Positions 18,952 to 26,218 are shown, counted from the first letter of the stretch. The stretch is DNA of 41,622 nt from an uncultured Bacillota bacterium (GCA_947383275.1 CANDCW010000017.1:1-41622), one strand, 5' to 3'. Numbers and translations are program-made. The notes: generated by a model not told the origin, from the letters alone.

Positions 18952-19299
18952 TTTCCAGCCCCCTGTCTCGTCCGCTATGTACACGGCCAAAGCTCTATGC
19001 CTGCGGAAACATTGATTTATCACATATCCCGTCCCCCGTGACGCTCCGTCCCAAAAGGCAATTACCTTTTCCGCATAATCAATGATCTTCCGATTTCGTT
19101 TCATGGGCGCTCCCCGGCCATACTTTTCGTACTCTGGTAGAAATTCGGTCAGCTTTATCCCCTTTGCTTGTGCGTATTCTCTCGCACAAGAATCAATTCC
19201 TCGGGCTCCGCCAGAAACGACTTCCGTGGTATCTTTCGGCAAGTATGCCTCCAAATCAGCTACAAATAAATTTCTTGAGCCTATTACTGCAACCTTCAT
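18925..19299 (-). CDS. SLOG-superfamily protein (YspA/DUF2493-like)
   Basis: A 124-residue protein. The N-terminus MKVAVIGSRNL and the later VVSGGARGIDSCAREYAQ are the Rossmann-like nucleotide/ligand motifs of the SLOG (DprA/LOG/YpsA) superfamily; KYGRGAPMKRNRKIIDYA is also typical of small stand-alone SLOG proteins. Members bind nucleotide-derived ligands and some act in anti-phage or DNA-processing settings; no function can be fixed here. The start is ATG 19299 behind AGGAGA, rather than 30 bases upstream. Base composition is clearly more AT-rich than the neighbours, consistent with transfer. Its final eight codons double as the CIRCE element of clpB. Confidence 0.78.
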   Translation of the reverse strand: MKVAVIGSRNLFVADLEAYLPKDTTEVVSGGARGIDSCAREYAQAKGIKLTEFLPEYEKYGRGAPMKRNRKIIDYAEKVIAFWDGASRGTGYVINQCFRRHRALAVYIADETGGWKLALRHAKC

Positions 19300-19338
19300 A
19301 GCTCTCCTACCCGCAAAAGTATTCGTCATATTTCCACT

Positions 19339-19377
19339 ATAATACCACCATTTTTGTTTGAGCGCAAACGTTTCGCT
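19339..19377 (-). promoter_or_regulatory. SLOG gene promoter overlapping a palindrome
   Basis: On the - strand TTGCGC (19367-19362), 17 bases, TATTAT (19344-19339). The -35 overlaps the near-palindrome AGCGCAAACGTTTCGCT (19361-19377; perfect if one C is removed). It is a candidate operator shared with the divergent small gene. Confidence 0.5.
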
Positions 19378-19398
19378 AAAATGAAGTCAGAATAATAT
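19371..19398 (+). promoter_or_regulatory. Candidate promoter of the ribbon-helix-helix gene
   Basis: TTTCGC (19371-19376), 16 bases, TAATAT (19393-19398). It shares the palindrome at 19,361-19,377 with the SLOG promoter. Confidence 0.4.
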
Positions 19399-19424
19399 GA
19401 AATTGACTAAATAGAGGTGCTATG

Positions 19425-19598
19425 ATGGACGACAAACTTTTGCGGTACACGTTGCGGGTCGATCGTGTTCTATTTCAGAAGTTTCGGTATATTGCAGATG
19501 CGGAGGGACGTTCAGCCAACAAGGAGATTGAGCAATATCTGAAACGGCGTGTGGCCGAATATGAGAGGGAAAATGGAAAGATTTCCATTGAACCATAA
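19425..19598 (+). CDS. Arc-like ribbon-helix-helix DNA-binding protein
   Basis: A 57-residue protein. It has a basic beta strand (LLRYTLRVDRVLFQKFR) followed by two helices with the typical turn EGRSANKEIEQYLKRRVAEYE, the pattern of Arc/MetJ-type ribbon-helix-helix repressors. Such proteins act as dimers and often regulate their own promoter. It is transcribed divergently from the SLOG gene, with a palindrome in the shared promoter region that is a natural candidate operator (inference). GAGGTG (19414-19419) favours ATG 19425; ATG 19422 is directly upstream and in frame. Base composition is AT-rich like the rest of the patch. Confidence 0.68.
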   Translation: MDDKLLRYTLRVDRVLFQKFRYIADAEGRSANKEIEQYLKRRVAEYERENGKISIEP

Positions 19599-19681
19599 GA
19601 TTGATCCAGTCCTAAGCGGATAAAAATAATAGAAATAAGATTAAAACAAAAAAGACGGCTCTTGGCCGTCCCAAGGTAAAA

Positions 19682-19740
19682 AGAAATGACCCTTGACTGT
19701 CCGTTTCGTAATCCGTTACAGTCAAGGGTCATTTCTGTTC
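19682..19740. terminator. 19-bp perfect inverted repeat, bidirectional terminator
   Basis: AGAAATGACCCTTGACTGT (19682-19700) is repeated inverted at 19718-19736 with a 17-base loop. On the - strand it is followed by a T-rich tract (TTTTTACC) and contains the stop codon of the frameshifted gene. Genes converge on it from both sides. A smaller hairpin (GACGGC/GCCGTC) lies just before it at about 19,654-19,670. Confidence 0.7.
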
Positions 19741-20090
19741 TGTCTTATTATCTAACATCATATGGCTACCTCCGTTTCTACAGAATACGCTCCGCCATAA
19801 CTCCCTCCAGCAATCCTCCGGTTCTTCCACAACCACCATCCTGTTGCCGTTATTACGGCCAAACTCCTCAAACGTGAGGCTCTTTGGTTGGATTCCCTTC
19901 CCGCTTGCTTTATGGGTAGGCTTTGCGTTAACTACGCCGTCTGCTTTCCGGTCATTTTGGAGATACACAACAGAATCCTGAAGCTGACTTATCTCACCTT
20001 GGCTCCCTCTCATGGCCGACGCAAATTTTTTAATACAGACTATTTTGACCCGGCATACGGTCGTAGCTGCGGGGATGGTTATTTGTACAT
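19729..20090 (-). pseudogene. Frameshifted small gene of unknown function
   Basis: A strong promoter (20,119-20,147) and ribosome site AAGGAAGG lead to ATG 20090, which gives only MYK and then a stop. In the neighbouring frame the sequence is open right through: VQITIPAATTVCRVKIVCIK, then a 94-residue stretch from Met 20013 to a stop at 19729 (MRGSQGEISQLQDSVVYLQN, ending LDNKTEQK). Met 20013 has no ribosome site. The simplest reading is a one-base deletion just after the start codon of a ~120-residue protein. I do not recognise the family; the N-terminal VxxTIPA piece faintly recalls proteins of clostridial mobile elements. Composition is AT-richer than the chromosome around it. Confidence 0.45.
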
Positions 20091-20118
20091 TGGACTCACC
20101 CTTCCTTGATCTGGTTAT

Positions 20119-20147
20119 AATTTACCACACTAATGTGATTTTGTCAA
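20119..20147 (-). promoter_or_regulatory. Promoter with internal CACA-N4-TGTG operator-like repeat
   Basis: On the - strand TTGACA (20147-20142), 17 bases, TAAATT (20124-20119). The spacer contains CACATTAGTGTG, an inverted repeat well placed for a repressor. Confidence 0.65.
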
Positions 20148-20229
20148 CTGTTTTTGTTCGTTTTATTCAACAAATTTCAGGGTTTGTTTTTTACGTTTTG
20201 AATATCCCTGCGGAGGAGCCTGCAAAATA

Positions 20230-20259
20230 GCGCCCCTAGAGAAAAAACTCCAGGGGCGT
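20230..20259 (-). terminator. Terminator of the DUF2461 gene
   Basis: On the - strand CGCCCCT pairs with AGGGGCG around a loop of about 14 bases that includes further CTGGAG/CTCTAG pairing, followed by TATTTTGC. It lies directly after the stop codon. Confidence 0.7.
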
Positions 20260-20262
20260 CTG

Positions 20263-20940
20263 TCACATTTCCGCCGGTTCGGGGTCTCCGGGCAAAGAAC
20301 ACAAAAATTTGTACTGGGGCACCAGGGACTTCCAGCCCTCCAGCACCTGAACGGCCAGCTCCGGCGTAAAGAAGGGCCCCTCGCAGTTGCAGTCACGGGA
20401 GAAGCTGATCTGTTTCCGGTTATACCAGGGATAGAGCAGGGGGCCGGGGTCGCCCTTAGGCCGCTTGTACTCTTGCCCGTCCATGACAAACTCACCCCGC
20501 CTCTCCACCGCCCTGGCCAGCTTTTCCACGGGCTTGGGGTCCCGGTCGATGCGGGCGCGGAGCTTGGCCATGGTAGCAGGGGGAACTTCCCAGCAGCCCA
20601 TGCCATAGCCGTAGTGGTCGGCGGCCACCTCAAACCAGAAGCAGGGGATTTGCCCGTCATGCTCCCCCGGCTTGCGCAGGGAGAACCACAGATGGTCCTT
20701 GTAAGGCCCCCGCCCGAAGAGGCGGCGGGCGTCCCGGTAAATGCGGCTCACCTTTAGCTCCAGGCCCAGTTTGGGGTAGGCATCCGTCATTTCGTCCCGC
20801 AGCTGTTCGGCCAGCTCACGGGTGGGGCGGTCCACCAGCTCCTGGAACTCCCCCTTATGTGCCTGGAACCAGGGGCGCTCGTTGTTCAGCTTCAGGCCCC
20901 ATAGAAAGTCAATGGCGCCCTGGGTATAGCCTTGAAACAT
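20263..20940 (-). CDS. DUF2461 domain-containing protein
   Basis: A 225-residue protein covering the whole DUF2461 family (known as TIGR02453). It begins with the typical FLWGLKLNNERPWFQAHKGE segment, followed by SRIYRDARRLFGRGPYKDH and, later, the aromatic stretch FWFEVAADHYGYGMGCW. The family is widespread and uncharacterised. It is cytoplasmic, with no signal peptide or membrane segment. GAGAGAGGG precedes ATG 20940. It lies downstream of the VanW-like gene on the same strand, but a hairpin terminator separates them. Confidence 0.88.
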   Translation of the reverse strand: MFQGYTQGAIDFLWGLKLNNERPWFQAHKGEFQELVDRPTRELAEQLRDEMTDAYPKLGLELKVSRIYRDARRLFGRGPYKDHLWFSLRKPGEHDGQIPCFWFEVAADHYGYGMGCWEVPPATMAKLRARIDRDPKPVEKLARAVERRGEFVMDGQEYKRPKGDPGPLLYPWYNRKQISFSRDCNCEGPFFTPELAVQVLEGWKSLVPQYKFLCSLPGDPEPAEM

Positions 20941-20962
20941 CGTTTTCCCTCTCTCTATTGAA

Positions 20963-20987
20963 GTTCCCGCCCCGGCCAGGCGGGAAC
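20963..20987 (-). terminator. Terminator hairpin after the VanW-like gene
   Basis: GTTCCCGCC (20963-20971) pairs with GGCGGGAAC (20979-20987). The T-run on the - strand is weak (TTCAATAG), so termination may be partial. Confidence 0.55.
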
Positions 20988-20995
20988 AGCAGGGT

Positions 20996-22819
20996 TTAAC
21001 CGGCCGCCTGATTGGGGTCGATGGGCGCGATCCCGGAGTCGGAAGGGGGTGCCGGCTCCGTCACAGGCGGGGTGACCGGCTCCCCGGCGCCGGGGTCGGT
21101 GGCGGCGCCAGGATCGACGGTGGTCCCCGGGTCCTCCGGAGCTGTGGTCGTGCCGGGATCAGTGGTGCTTCCCCCGCCGGGCTTTCCGTTCACCCAGGTG
21201 GAGGGGTCGCCGTCGGCGGGATTGTAGTGGTAGGTGTTGGGGCGCATCTTGTACTTGCTGCCCCCCATGTCCTGCTTGTCGATCTCGTTGCCGTCCTTGT
21301 CAAAGACGTAGCGGTAGGTGTGGGCGCTCCACCCGGTGTAGGCGTACTGCTTCCGGTCCAGCACCAGGGTTCCCCGGGGCACGCTGTCATCGGGGGTATA
21401 GACGGTGGTGGGGGCAACCCGGTCAAAGGTCGTGCTCTTGGGCTCGGCGAAGATACCCTCCGGATTGGTACCGTAGATTTTTACGTTGAGATAGCGCTTC
21501 CCGTTGGAGTCGTAGCTGTTGGTGACAATCTTAATGGGGTAGTCGGTGCTGTTTTTAAAGCGGAAGTCCAGGCTGCCAAAAAATACGGTGGCGTCCATAC
21601 CCAGCTCCACATAGCCGGTGTTGAACTGGTGGCAGTGGCGCTCCACCACCTCCAGGTTAGTGTGGAGGACGGCGTAATAGATGGTGGAGGAGGTCTGGCA
21701 GATGCCGCCTCCGATGTCATCCACCGACTGGCCGGCCTGGTAGATGGGGGCGTTTTTGTAGCCCTTGTCGGCGCTGCGGCTGCCGGTGGTGTTGTTGTAG
21801 GAGAACTCCTCCCCAGGGAGGAGAATCTTCCCGTTGCACGCCTCGGCGGACAGCTTCACGTTGTACTTCCGGTTGGCGGAGCCGGACACCGTGGTGGTGC
21901 CCTCCCCCAGCAGATCTTTAAAGAGCTGGCCCCCCAGGTCCTCCTTGGTCACATTGGGCCGGGTGACGGTGAGGGGGATGATAACCGTATCGCCGCTCTT
22001 GGCGTTTGCATAGGCGGTTTTCAGCTCCTGGACGTCGAAGTCCAGCCCCACCTGGTGGTCGGTGATCTCCATGGACTCCAGGTCCAGAGAGGCGTCCTTG
22101 GGCTCAGTGTACACCTCCCGGTGGATGGCCTCAAAGTCCGGGTCCGCAGGGGTGTGGTTCTGTGCGACGGTCACGGGAACGGTCTTCTCAATGGGGCCGC
22201 TCTCCCCGCTCAGGCGCTCCATAAAGGCCTCCTCAACGGCGGCCTTGGCGTCCTCCTCCACCTGCGCCCAGTCGATGCTGGCCCCGGGCGCGGCCTTAGT
22301 CATTACCAGCTCGAAGCCCTCAACCTGGTAGCCGTGCTCCCCTGTGGCGTCCTCAATGGTCTGTTCCATGTCCATTACAAAGTCGTCCAGGGCTAAGAAT
22401 TCCGGCGCAAGAGGGAGGTCCACCTGGCTGGACATGCCCAGCATGTGGCCCACAAGCTGGGGCCCGGCGGTAAAGAAATTTTCATGGCCCATCCGCCGCG
22501 CGGCCTGCACGCCCTGCTCCACGTCCAGCTCCAGGGCGGAGCAGTCCATGCTCTTCTCAATGTCCTCGTAGGTCAGGGTCAGGGTAATGCCGTCACCCGC
22601 CTGGCTGGCTGCAGCCGCCACTGTATTCTGGGCCTGCTCCGCCGTCATGTTGGATACGTCGATTCCCGCCACCGACACGTTAGGCAGGATGGCGTCCCGC
22701 CCGGAGGCCCAGGCGCACACGCCGATGTAGGCCGCTGCCAGCACTCCTGCCACCGTGCCGGTGATGATCCAGGGCAGCTTTCCGCCGCCCTCCTTTTTTG
22801 CCACGCGCTGTCCGTCCAT
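20996..22819 (-). CDS. VanW-family protein with peptidoglycan-binding-4 repeats, membrane-anchored
   Basis: A 607-residue exported protein. A single N-terminal transmembrane helix (LPWIITGTVAGVLAAAYIGV) is followed by two PG-binding-4-like segments (NVSVAGIDVSNMTAEQAQ onwards, to residue ~320). A VanW domain at about 335-470 has the hallmark LLPGEEFSYNNTTG, DIGGGICQTSSTIYYAVL and ERHCHQF. A proline/threonine/aspartate-rich tail (residues ~550-607) is typical of a flexible surface linker. VanW proteins occur in vancomycin-resistance clusters but also, as here, alone in most Clostridia, where they probably act in the cell envelope; there is no van operon nearby. AGGAGGGA precedes ATG 22819. Confidence 0.88.
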   Translation of the reverse strand: MDGQRVAKKEGGGKLPWIITGTVAGVLAAAYIGVCAWASGRDAILPNVSVAGIDVSNMTAEQAQNTVAAAASQAGDGITLTLTYEDIEKSMDCSALELDVEQGVQAARRMGHENFFTAGPQLVGHMLGMSSQVDLPLAPEFLALDDFVMDMEQTIEDATGEHGYQVEGFELVMTKAAPGASIDWAQVEEDAKAAVEEAFMERLSGESGPIEKTVPVTVAQNHTPADPDFEAIHREVYTEPKDASLDLESMEITDHQVGLDFDVQELKTAYANAKSGDTVIIPLTVTRPNVTKEDLGGQLFKDLLGEGTTTVSGSANRKYNVKLSAEACNGKILLPGEEFSYNNTTGSRSADKGYKNAPIYQAGQSVDDIGGGICQTSSTIYYAVLHTNLEVVERHCHQFNTGYVELGMDATVFFGSLDFRFKNSTDYPIKIVTNSYDSNGKRYLNVKIYGTNPEGIFAEPKSTTFDRVAPTTVYTPDDSVPRGTLVLDRKQYAYTGWSAHTYRYVFDKDGNEIDKQDMGGSKYKMRPNTYHYNPADGDPSTWVNGKPGGGSTTDPGTTTAPEDPGTTVDPGAATDPGAGEPVTPPVTEPAPPSDSGIAPIDPNQAAG

Positions 22820-22838
22820 TGCTGTTGTTCCCTCCTAT

Positions 22839-22858
22839 CCGGCCCGCTTCTGGGCCGG
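22839..22858 (-). other. Hairpin just upstream of the VanW-like ribosome site
   Basis: CCGGCCC (22839-22845) and GGGCCGG (22852-22858) form a 7-bp GC stem in the 5' leader. It has no T-run, so it is not a terminator. A possible transcript-stabilising or translational role is inference. Confidence 0.35.
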
Positions 22859-22924
22859 CCACGCCCGCGATTCCGCAGGCGGTCTCATGTAGCGCTTTTG
22901 CCGCACGCTGTGCGCCAGTGTTAT

Positions 22925-22952
22925 ATTATAGCACGGCGCTCCCTTGAAATAA
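22925..22952 (-). promoter_or_regulatory. Promoter of the VanW-like gene
   Basis: On the - strand a perfect -10 TATAAT (22930-22925). The best -35 is TTATTT (22952-22947), 16 bases away and weak. Confidence 0.5.
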
Positions 22953-23079
22953 TTACAGAATAGTTACAACTCCACTGAAAAATCCAGCCAAAAAAGCGGC
23001 GGAACCATTTACTTTTTCCTTCCGGTGCGCTATGATAGAGGAGCTGATATTTCTTCACCGAATTTTAAGAAAAAATCAA

Positions 23080-23108
23080 TTCTATTCTCAGCCTGTTTCT
23101 GTTATGAT
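23080..23108 (+). promoter_or_regulatory. Candidate promoter of the XpaC-like gene
   Basis: TTCTAT (23080-23085), 17 bases, TATGAT (23103-23108). The -35 is poor. Nothing else is visible in the gap from 22,953 to 23,079. Confidence 0.4.
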
Positions 23109-23136
23109 AAGGCTACTACGGTCGGGGGGGTACGAC

Positions 23137-24333
23137 ATGTCTGATTACCGGAGCCAAAAAAACGGCGGGGACGGATTCTATTGGCTAATTGCCCTGGGGC
23201 TGATCTTTACCGGCGTGGCCGCACCCGTGGGCGTGCTGATGATTGTGCTGAAGCTGCTCAGCGGCGGCAAGAAAAAGGGGCGCCACCCCTACTATGAGCA
23301 GCAGTCCGGGCATACCAGCGCCCGGACCGCCGGGTGGGACTCCACCGCCTGGGAGGCCCCCTCCCAAGCCGCTCCCGCCTGGGGGGAGCCCGCCTCCAAA
23401 AAAGCCCCCAAGTCCGGGAAAAAGAAAAAAACCGGGCGGGACCTGATCTCAGAGCTGGACAAAAAGGGCAAAAACTGGGCCATCGCCGGCGGAGCCACCG
23501 CTGCGGGCTGCCTCATCGGCTTTATTGGCAGTATAAGTGAAACGCTGTACTGGCTGTTCCAGGGCAATCTTGCCTACTTTATTGAGGAGCTCACAGGCCC
23601 GATGGTGCTGCTGTGCTGCATGGCCGGAGGGCTGGGCTCTCTGTGGGCCGGACTGCGCAAACGGAAACAGGCCCGCCGTTACCGCAATTATCTGGCCATG
23701 ATCGGGCAGCAAAATTCGGTGTCCGTCTCGGCGCTGGCCTCCGCCACCGGCCTATCCCCCAGCAAGGTGCGGGACGATTTGGCCGACATGCTGGACGACG
23801 GCCTGTTTCCCCAGGGCTTCCTGGACTACGGCGGCGACCGGCTGGTTCTCACAGGAGACGGCATTACCGACCCGCCCAAACGGGAACAGCAGGCGCCCCC
23901 GCCCCCCAAGGCAGATGAAAACGCCATTCTGGCTGAGATACGCGCCATCAACGACGCCATCGATAACGAAAAGCTGTCCGCCCAAATCGACCGGGTGGGC
24001 GTTATTACCGCCAAGATCCTGGACTACCAGAAGGCCCACCCGGAAAAGGAAGCGGAGCTTCACAGCTTTTTGAGCTACTATCTGCCTACCACCCTGAAAA
24101 TCCTCCGCACCTACGCCCAGCTGGAGGACCAGGAGGTGGCCGGGGAAAACATCACCGCCGCCATGTCCCGCATTGAGGGGATGATGGATAAGGCCGTGGA
24201 GGGCTTTGAAAAACAGCTGGACCGCCTGTTCCAGGGAGATGTCATGGACATCACCACCGACGTGGAGGTACTGGAGCGGATGCTGGCCAAGGATGGCCTG
24301 TCCGACCAGGGCGGCCTGACACTGGGCGTATAA
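23137..24333 (+). CDS. XpaC-like (5-bromo-4-chloroindolyl phosphate hydrolysis family) membrane protein
   Basis: A 398-residue protein. An N-terminal transmembrane helix (FYWLIALGLIFTGVAAPVGV) is followed by a charged Lys-rich linker and a second hydrophobic region at about residues 120-180. Then comes a winged-helix-like segment (SVSVSALASATGLSPSKVRDD) and a helical C-terminal domain (ILDYQKAHPEKEAELHSFLS, YYLPTTLKILRTYAQLE) that matches the XpaC family. XpaC proteins usually travel with a TelA (tellurite-resistance-like) gene; none is adjacent here. The role is unknown, possibly membrane-stress related. The start is ATG 23137, without a clear ribosome site apart from a G-rich run; the longer frame from 23032 would include the promoter. 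Confidence 0.72.
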   Translation: MSDYRSQKNGGDGFYWLIALGLIFTGVAAPVGVLMIVLKLLSGGKKKGRHPYYEQQSGHTSARTAGWDSTAWEAPSQAAPAWGEPASKKAPKSGKKKKTGRDLISELDKKGKNWAIAGGATAAGCLIGFIGSISETLYWLFQGNLAYFIEELTGPMVLLCCMAGGLGSLWAGLRKRKQARRYRNYLAMIGQQNSVSVSALASATGLSPSKVRDDLADMLDDGLFPQGFLDYGGDRLVLTGDGITDPPKREQQAPPPPKADENAILAEIRAINDAIDNEKLSAQIDRVGVITAKILDYQKAHPEKEAELHSFLSYYLPTTLKILRTYAQLEDQEVAGENITAAMSRIEGMMDKAVEGFEKQLDRLFQGDVMDITTDVEVLERMLAKDGLSDQGGLTLGV

Positions 24334-24340
24334 GCGGCCA

Positions 24341-24367
24341 AAAGCCGCCCCGATGGGGCGGCTTTTT
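24341..24367. terminator. Bidirectional terminator between the XpaC-like gene and folA
   Basis: AAAGCCGCCCC (24341-24351), loop GAT, GGGGCGGCTTT (24355-24365), then TT. It overlaps the folA stop codon, and T-runs exist in both directions. Confidence 0.88.
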
Positions 24368-24842
24368 ACGTCTTTTGATAGGTTGCCCGATGAAACCGGA
24401 TACCGTCCTCCTCTTGTACCGGCCCCTCCTCCGTGATTCTCCACGCTGGCCTGCTGTCCAAGTTTGGGAAATGGCAATCCGCCGGGAATTCACTATGTAC
24501 CTTTGTCACATAGGCGGTATCGCAGTATTCCAGCAGCGCGATGTACACGGAAGCTCCCCCAATCACAAAGGAATCCTCCGGCGCGTCCTTCAGCAGATCC
24601 TCCAGGCTGCGGTACACATGCGCCCCCTCAGGCGAGAAGCCGGGATCTCTGGATAAGATCAGGTTGCGCCGCCCCTTTAAGGGGCGCCCCCCCGGAAAGG
24701 TCGATAAGGTTTTCCGCCCCAATATAACCGGGTGGCCCATTGTAACCTCCCGAAAATACTTTAAATCTCCCGGGATATAAACAACCTGATCTCCGGCATT
24801 CCCGATCCCCCAGTTTTTATCTACCAAAACGATCGCCTTCAT
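24366..24842 (-). CDS. folA: Dihydrofolate reductase
   Basis: A 158-residue protein of normal length. It has MKAIVLVDKNWGIGNAGDQV, with the family's WGIG loop, LKYFREVTMGHPVILGRKT, with the conserved substrate and cofactor contacts, and FVIGGASVYIALL, the NADPH-binding GG motif. It reduces dihydrofolate to tetrahydrofolate. It lies 35 bases behind thyA on the same strand, the classical coupling: thymidylate synthase oxidises methylene-tetrahydrofolate to dihydrofolate, which FolA regenerates. One residue is unusual: the early acidic position of many enzymes (IGxxxxLPW) reads GNAGDQVVYIP here. Confidence 0.94.
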   Translation of the reverse strand: MKAIVLVDKNWGIGNAGDQVVYIPGDLKYFREVTMGHPVILGRKTLSTFPGGRPLKGRRNLILSRDPGFSPEGAHVYRSLEDLLKDAPEDSFVIGGASVYIALLEYCDTAYVTKVHSEFPADCHFPNLDSRPAWRITEEGPVQEEDGIRFHRATYQKT

Positions 24843-24877
24843 GTGGAGACCTCCTGTCCTCTTTCACTGCACGCCCC

Positions 24878-25708
24878 TCACACCGCTACCGGGATTTTCT
24901 GGTCCAGCGGGTGGGCCTGATACCCCTCCAGCCGAACGCTGGCGGGGGTAAAATCGTAAAAATCAGTTACGCTCCCGTCCAAGCTGAATTTGGGCGCGTC
25001 AAAGGGAATCCGGGCGATAAGCTCCTCCACCACGGGCACATGGCGGTCGTAGATATGGCAGTCGGCAATCACATGAATCAGCTCCCCGGCCTCAAACCCG
25101 GTTACCTGGGCGATCATGGCCAGCAGCACGGCGTACTGCATTACATTCCATCCGTTGGCGGTCAGCATATCCTGAGAACGCTGGTTCAGAATGCCGTTCA
25201 GGGTGTTTCCCGACACGTTAAACGTCATGGAGTAGGCGCAGGGGTAAAGCGCCATCTCGCTCAGGTCGTGGTGGTTGTAGAGGTTGGTCATAATGCGCCG
25301 GGATGCGGGATCGTGCTTCAAGTCCCAGAGCACCTTGTCCACCTGATCCATATCCCCCTGGGGGTAGTGGTGCTTCACCCCCAGCTGATAGCCGTAAGCC
25401 TTGCCGATGGACCCGGCCCCGTCCGCCCACGCGTCCCACACATGGCTGTTCAGGTCGTGGATATTATTGGACTTTTTCTGCCAGATCCACAGCAGCTCAT
25501 CCACCGCCGACTTGATAAACTGCTTCCGGACGGTAAGTATGGGAAACTCTTTCCGCAGATCGTAGCGGTTGATTACCCCAAACAGCTTTACCGTGTGTGC
25601 GGGCGTACCGTCCTCCCAGCGGGGGCGGACCGCCCGGTCCGTATCCCACACGCCCTTGGTTAAAATATCCTTGCAATTTTGAATGAAAACCTGATCGGCG
25701 TAACTCAT
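24878..25708 (-). CDS. thyA: Thymidylate synthase
   Basis: A 276-residue ThyA. The catalytic cysteine is in LYPCAYSMTFNV, followed by the phosphate-binding NQRSQDM and the dUMP/folate-site HVIADCHIYDRHV. The residues around the cysteine differ from the textbook PPCHxxxQF, a variation I have seen only as a clostridial style and flag as a variant. It methylates dUMP to dTMP using methylene-tetrahydrofolate. It is the first gene of a thyA-folA operon with its own promoter (25,780-25,808). Confidence 0.95.
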   Translation of the reverse strand: MSYADQVFIQNCKDILTKGVWDTDRAVRPRWEDGTPAHTVKLFGVINRYDLRKEFPILTVRKQFIKSAVDELLWIWQKKSNNIHDLNSHVWDAWADGAGSIGKAYGYQLGVKHHYPQGDMDQVDKVLWDLKHDPASRRIMTNLYNHHDLSEMALYPCAYSMTFNVSGNTLNGILNQRSQDMLTANGWNVMQYAVLLAMIAQVTGFEAGELIHVIADCHIYDRHVPVVEELIARIPFDAPKFSLDGSVTDFYDFTPASVRLEGYQAHPLDQKIPVAV

Positions 25709-25779
25709 AGCGTGCTTCTCCCCATCTCAGTTGAATCGTCTCCCGCTAACATGACGGTACCTGGGTTCTCGCTTTGAAA

Positions 25780-25808
25780 AGTATACCACAAAGCGCGGCG
25801 GGATACAA
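25780..25808 (-). promoter_or_regulatory. thyA promoter, nested in the spoIIID terminator
   Basis: On the - strand TTGTAT (25808-25803), 17 bases, TATACT (25785-25780). The -35 occupies the loop of the spoIIID terminator hairpin, and most of the spacer is its 3' arm. Confidence 0.75.
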
Positions 25809-25822
25809 GCCCCGCCGCGCTT
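25791..25822 (-). terminator. Terminator of spoIIID
   Basis: A 12-bp perfect stem: 25791-25802 (AAGCGCGGCGGG) with 25811-25822, loop of eight bases. On the - strand it is followed by TGTGG, so the T-tract is short. Confidence 0.7.
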
Positions 25823-25840
25823 CTATTATATCGCGCTTTA

Positions 25841-26077
25841 TTACGCTCCTTTGTACTTCTTTCGTGTAGCGATACCTCCCCGGATATGGCGTTCGGCCTT
25901 GTTCTGCTCCAGCACCTCTTTCACCTGGAGATAGAGCGTCCGGTTGAAGGCAGGTAAGCGCTCGGCCAGATCCTTATGTACCGAGCTCTTGCTGATTCCA
26001 AACTTTTGTGCGGCGGCCCGCACCGTCGTCCGGTTTTCCAGGATGTAGAGCGCCAGACGTTCGGCCCGTTCCTCCAT
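25841..26077 (-). CDS. spoIIID: Sporulation transcriptional regulator SpoIIID
   Basis: A 78-residue protein. It has a helix-turn-helix, TVRAAAQKFGISKSSVHKDL, then LPAFNRTLYLQVKEVLEQNK and the basic C-terminal tail HIRGGIATRKKYK, all characteristic of SpoIIID. In endospore formers it switches mother-cell gene expression between the SigE and SigK stages. ATG 26077 is preferred over an in-frame TTG at 26089, which lies inside the ribosome site GAAAGGA. A SigE-like promoter precedes it (26,121-26,149), matching known control in Bacillus. Confidence 0.95.
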   Translation of the reverse strand: MEERAERLALYILENRTTVRAAAQKFGISKSSVHKDLAERLPAFNRTLYLQVKEVLEQNKAERHIRGGIATRKKYKGA

Positions 26078-26120
26078 ATTTCCTTTCAAAGCACAACACT
26101 CCCCGCCTCTTGCTGTTTCA

Positions 26121-26149
26121 ATCCTATGCGGTTTTTCGGGGAGATATGA
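26121..26149 (-). promoter_or_regulatory. SigE-like sporulation promoter of spoIIID
   Basis: On the - strand TCATATCT (26149-26142), 13 bases, CATAGGAT (26128-26121), close to the SigE pattern (TCATATT ... CATACAAT). No SigA promoter is evident. Confidence 0.55.
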
Positions 26150-26183
26150 TCACTGTCCCGGTTTTGCCAAATCCGTTCCAAGT

Positions 26184-26218
26184 ACAAAGAGGAACGGCAG
26201 AACGCCGTCCCTCTTTGT
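26184..26218. terminator. Hairpin downstream of the chemoreceptor gene
   Basis: ACAAAGAGG (26184-26192) and CCTCTTTGT (26210-26218) enclose ACGGC/GCCGT. On the - strand it follows the chemoreceptor stop but lacks a T-run; the + side is followed by GTTGTTTTGT. Confidence 0.55.

Noticed and set aside
19729..19800. GGSHM-like stretch in the broken gene suggesting vector-tag contamination
   Set aside because: Only a few residues match, and the surrounding bases are AT-rich chromosomal-type sequence continuous with its neighbours.
20996..22819. Vancomycin-resistance cluster suggested by the VanW-like gene
   Set aside because: No vanH/A/X/R/S homologues are nearby; stand-alone VanW proteins are common in Clostridia.
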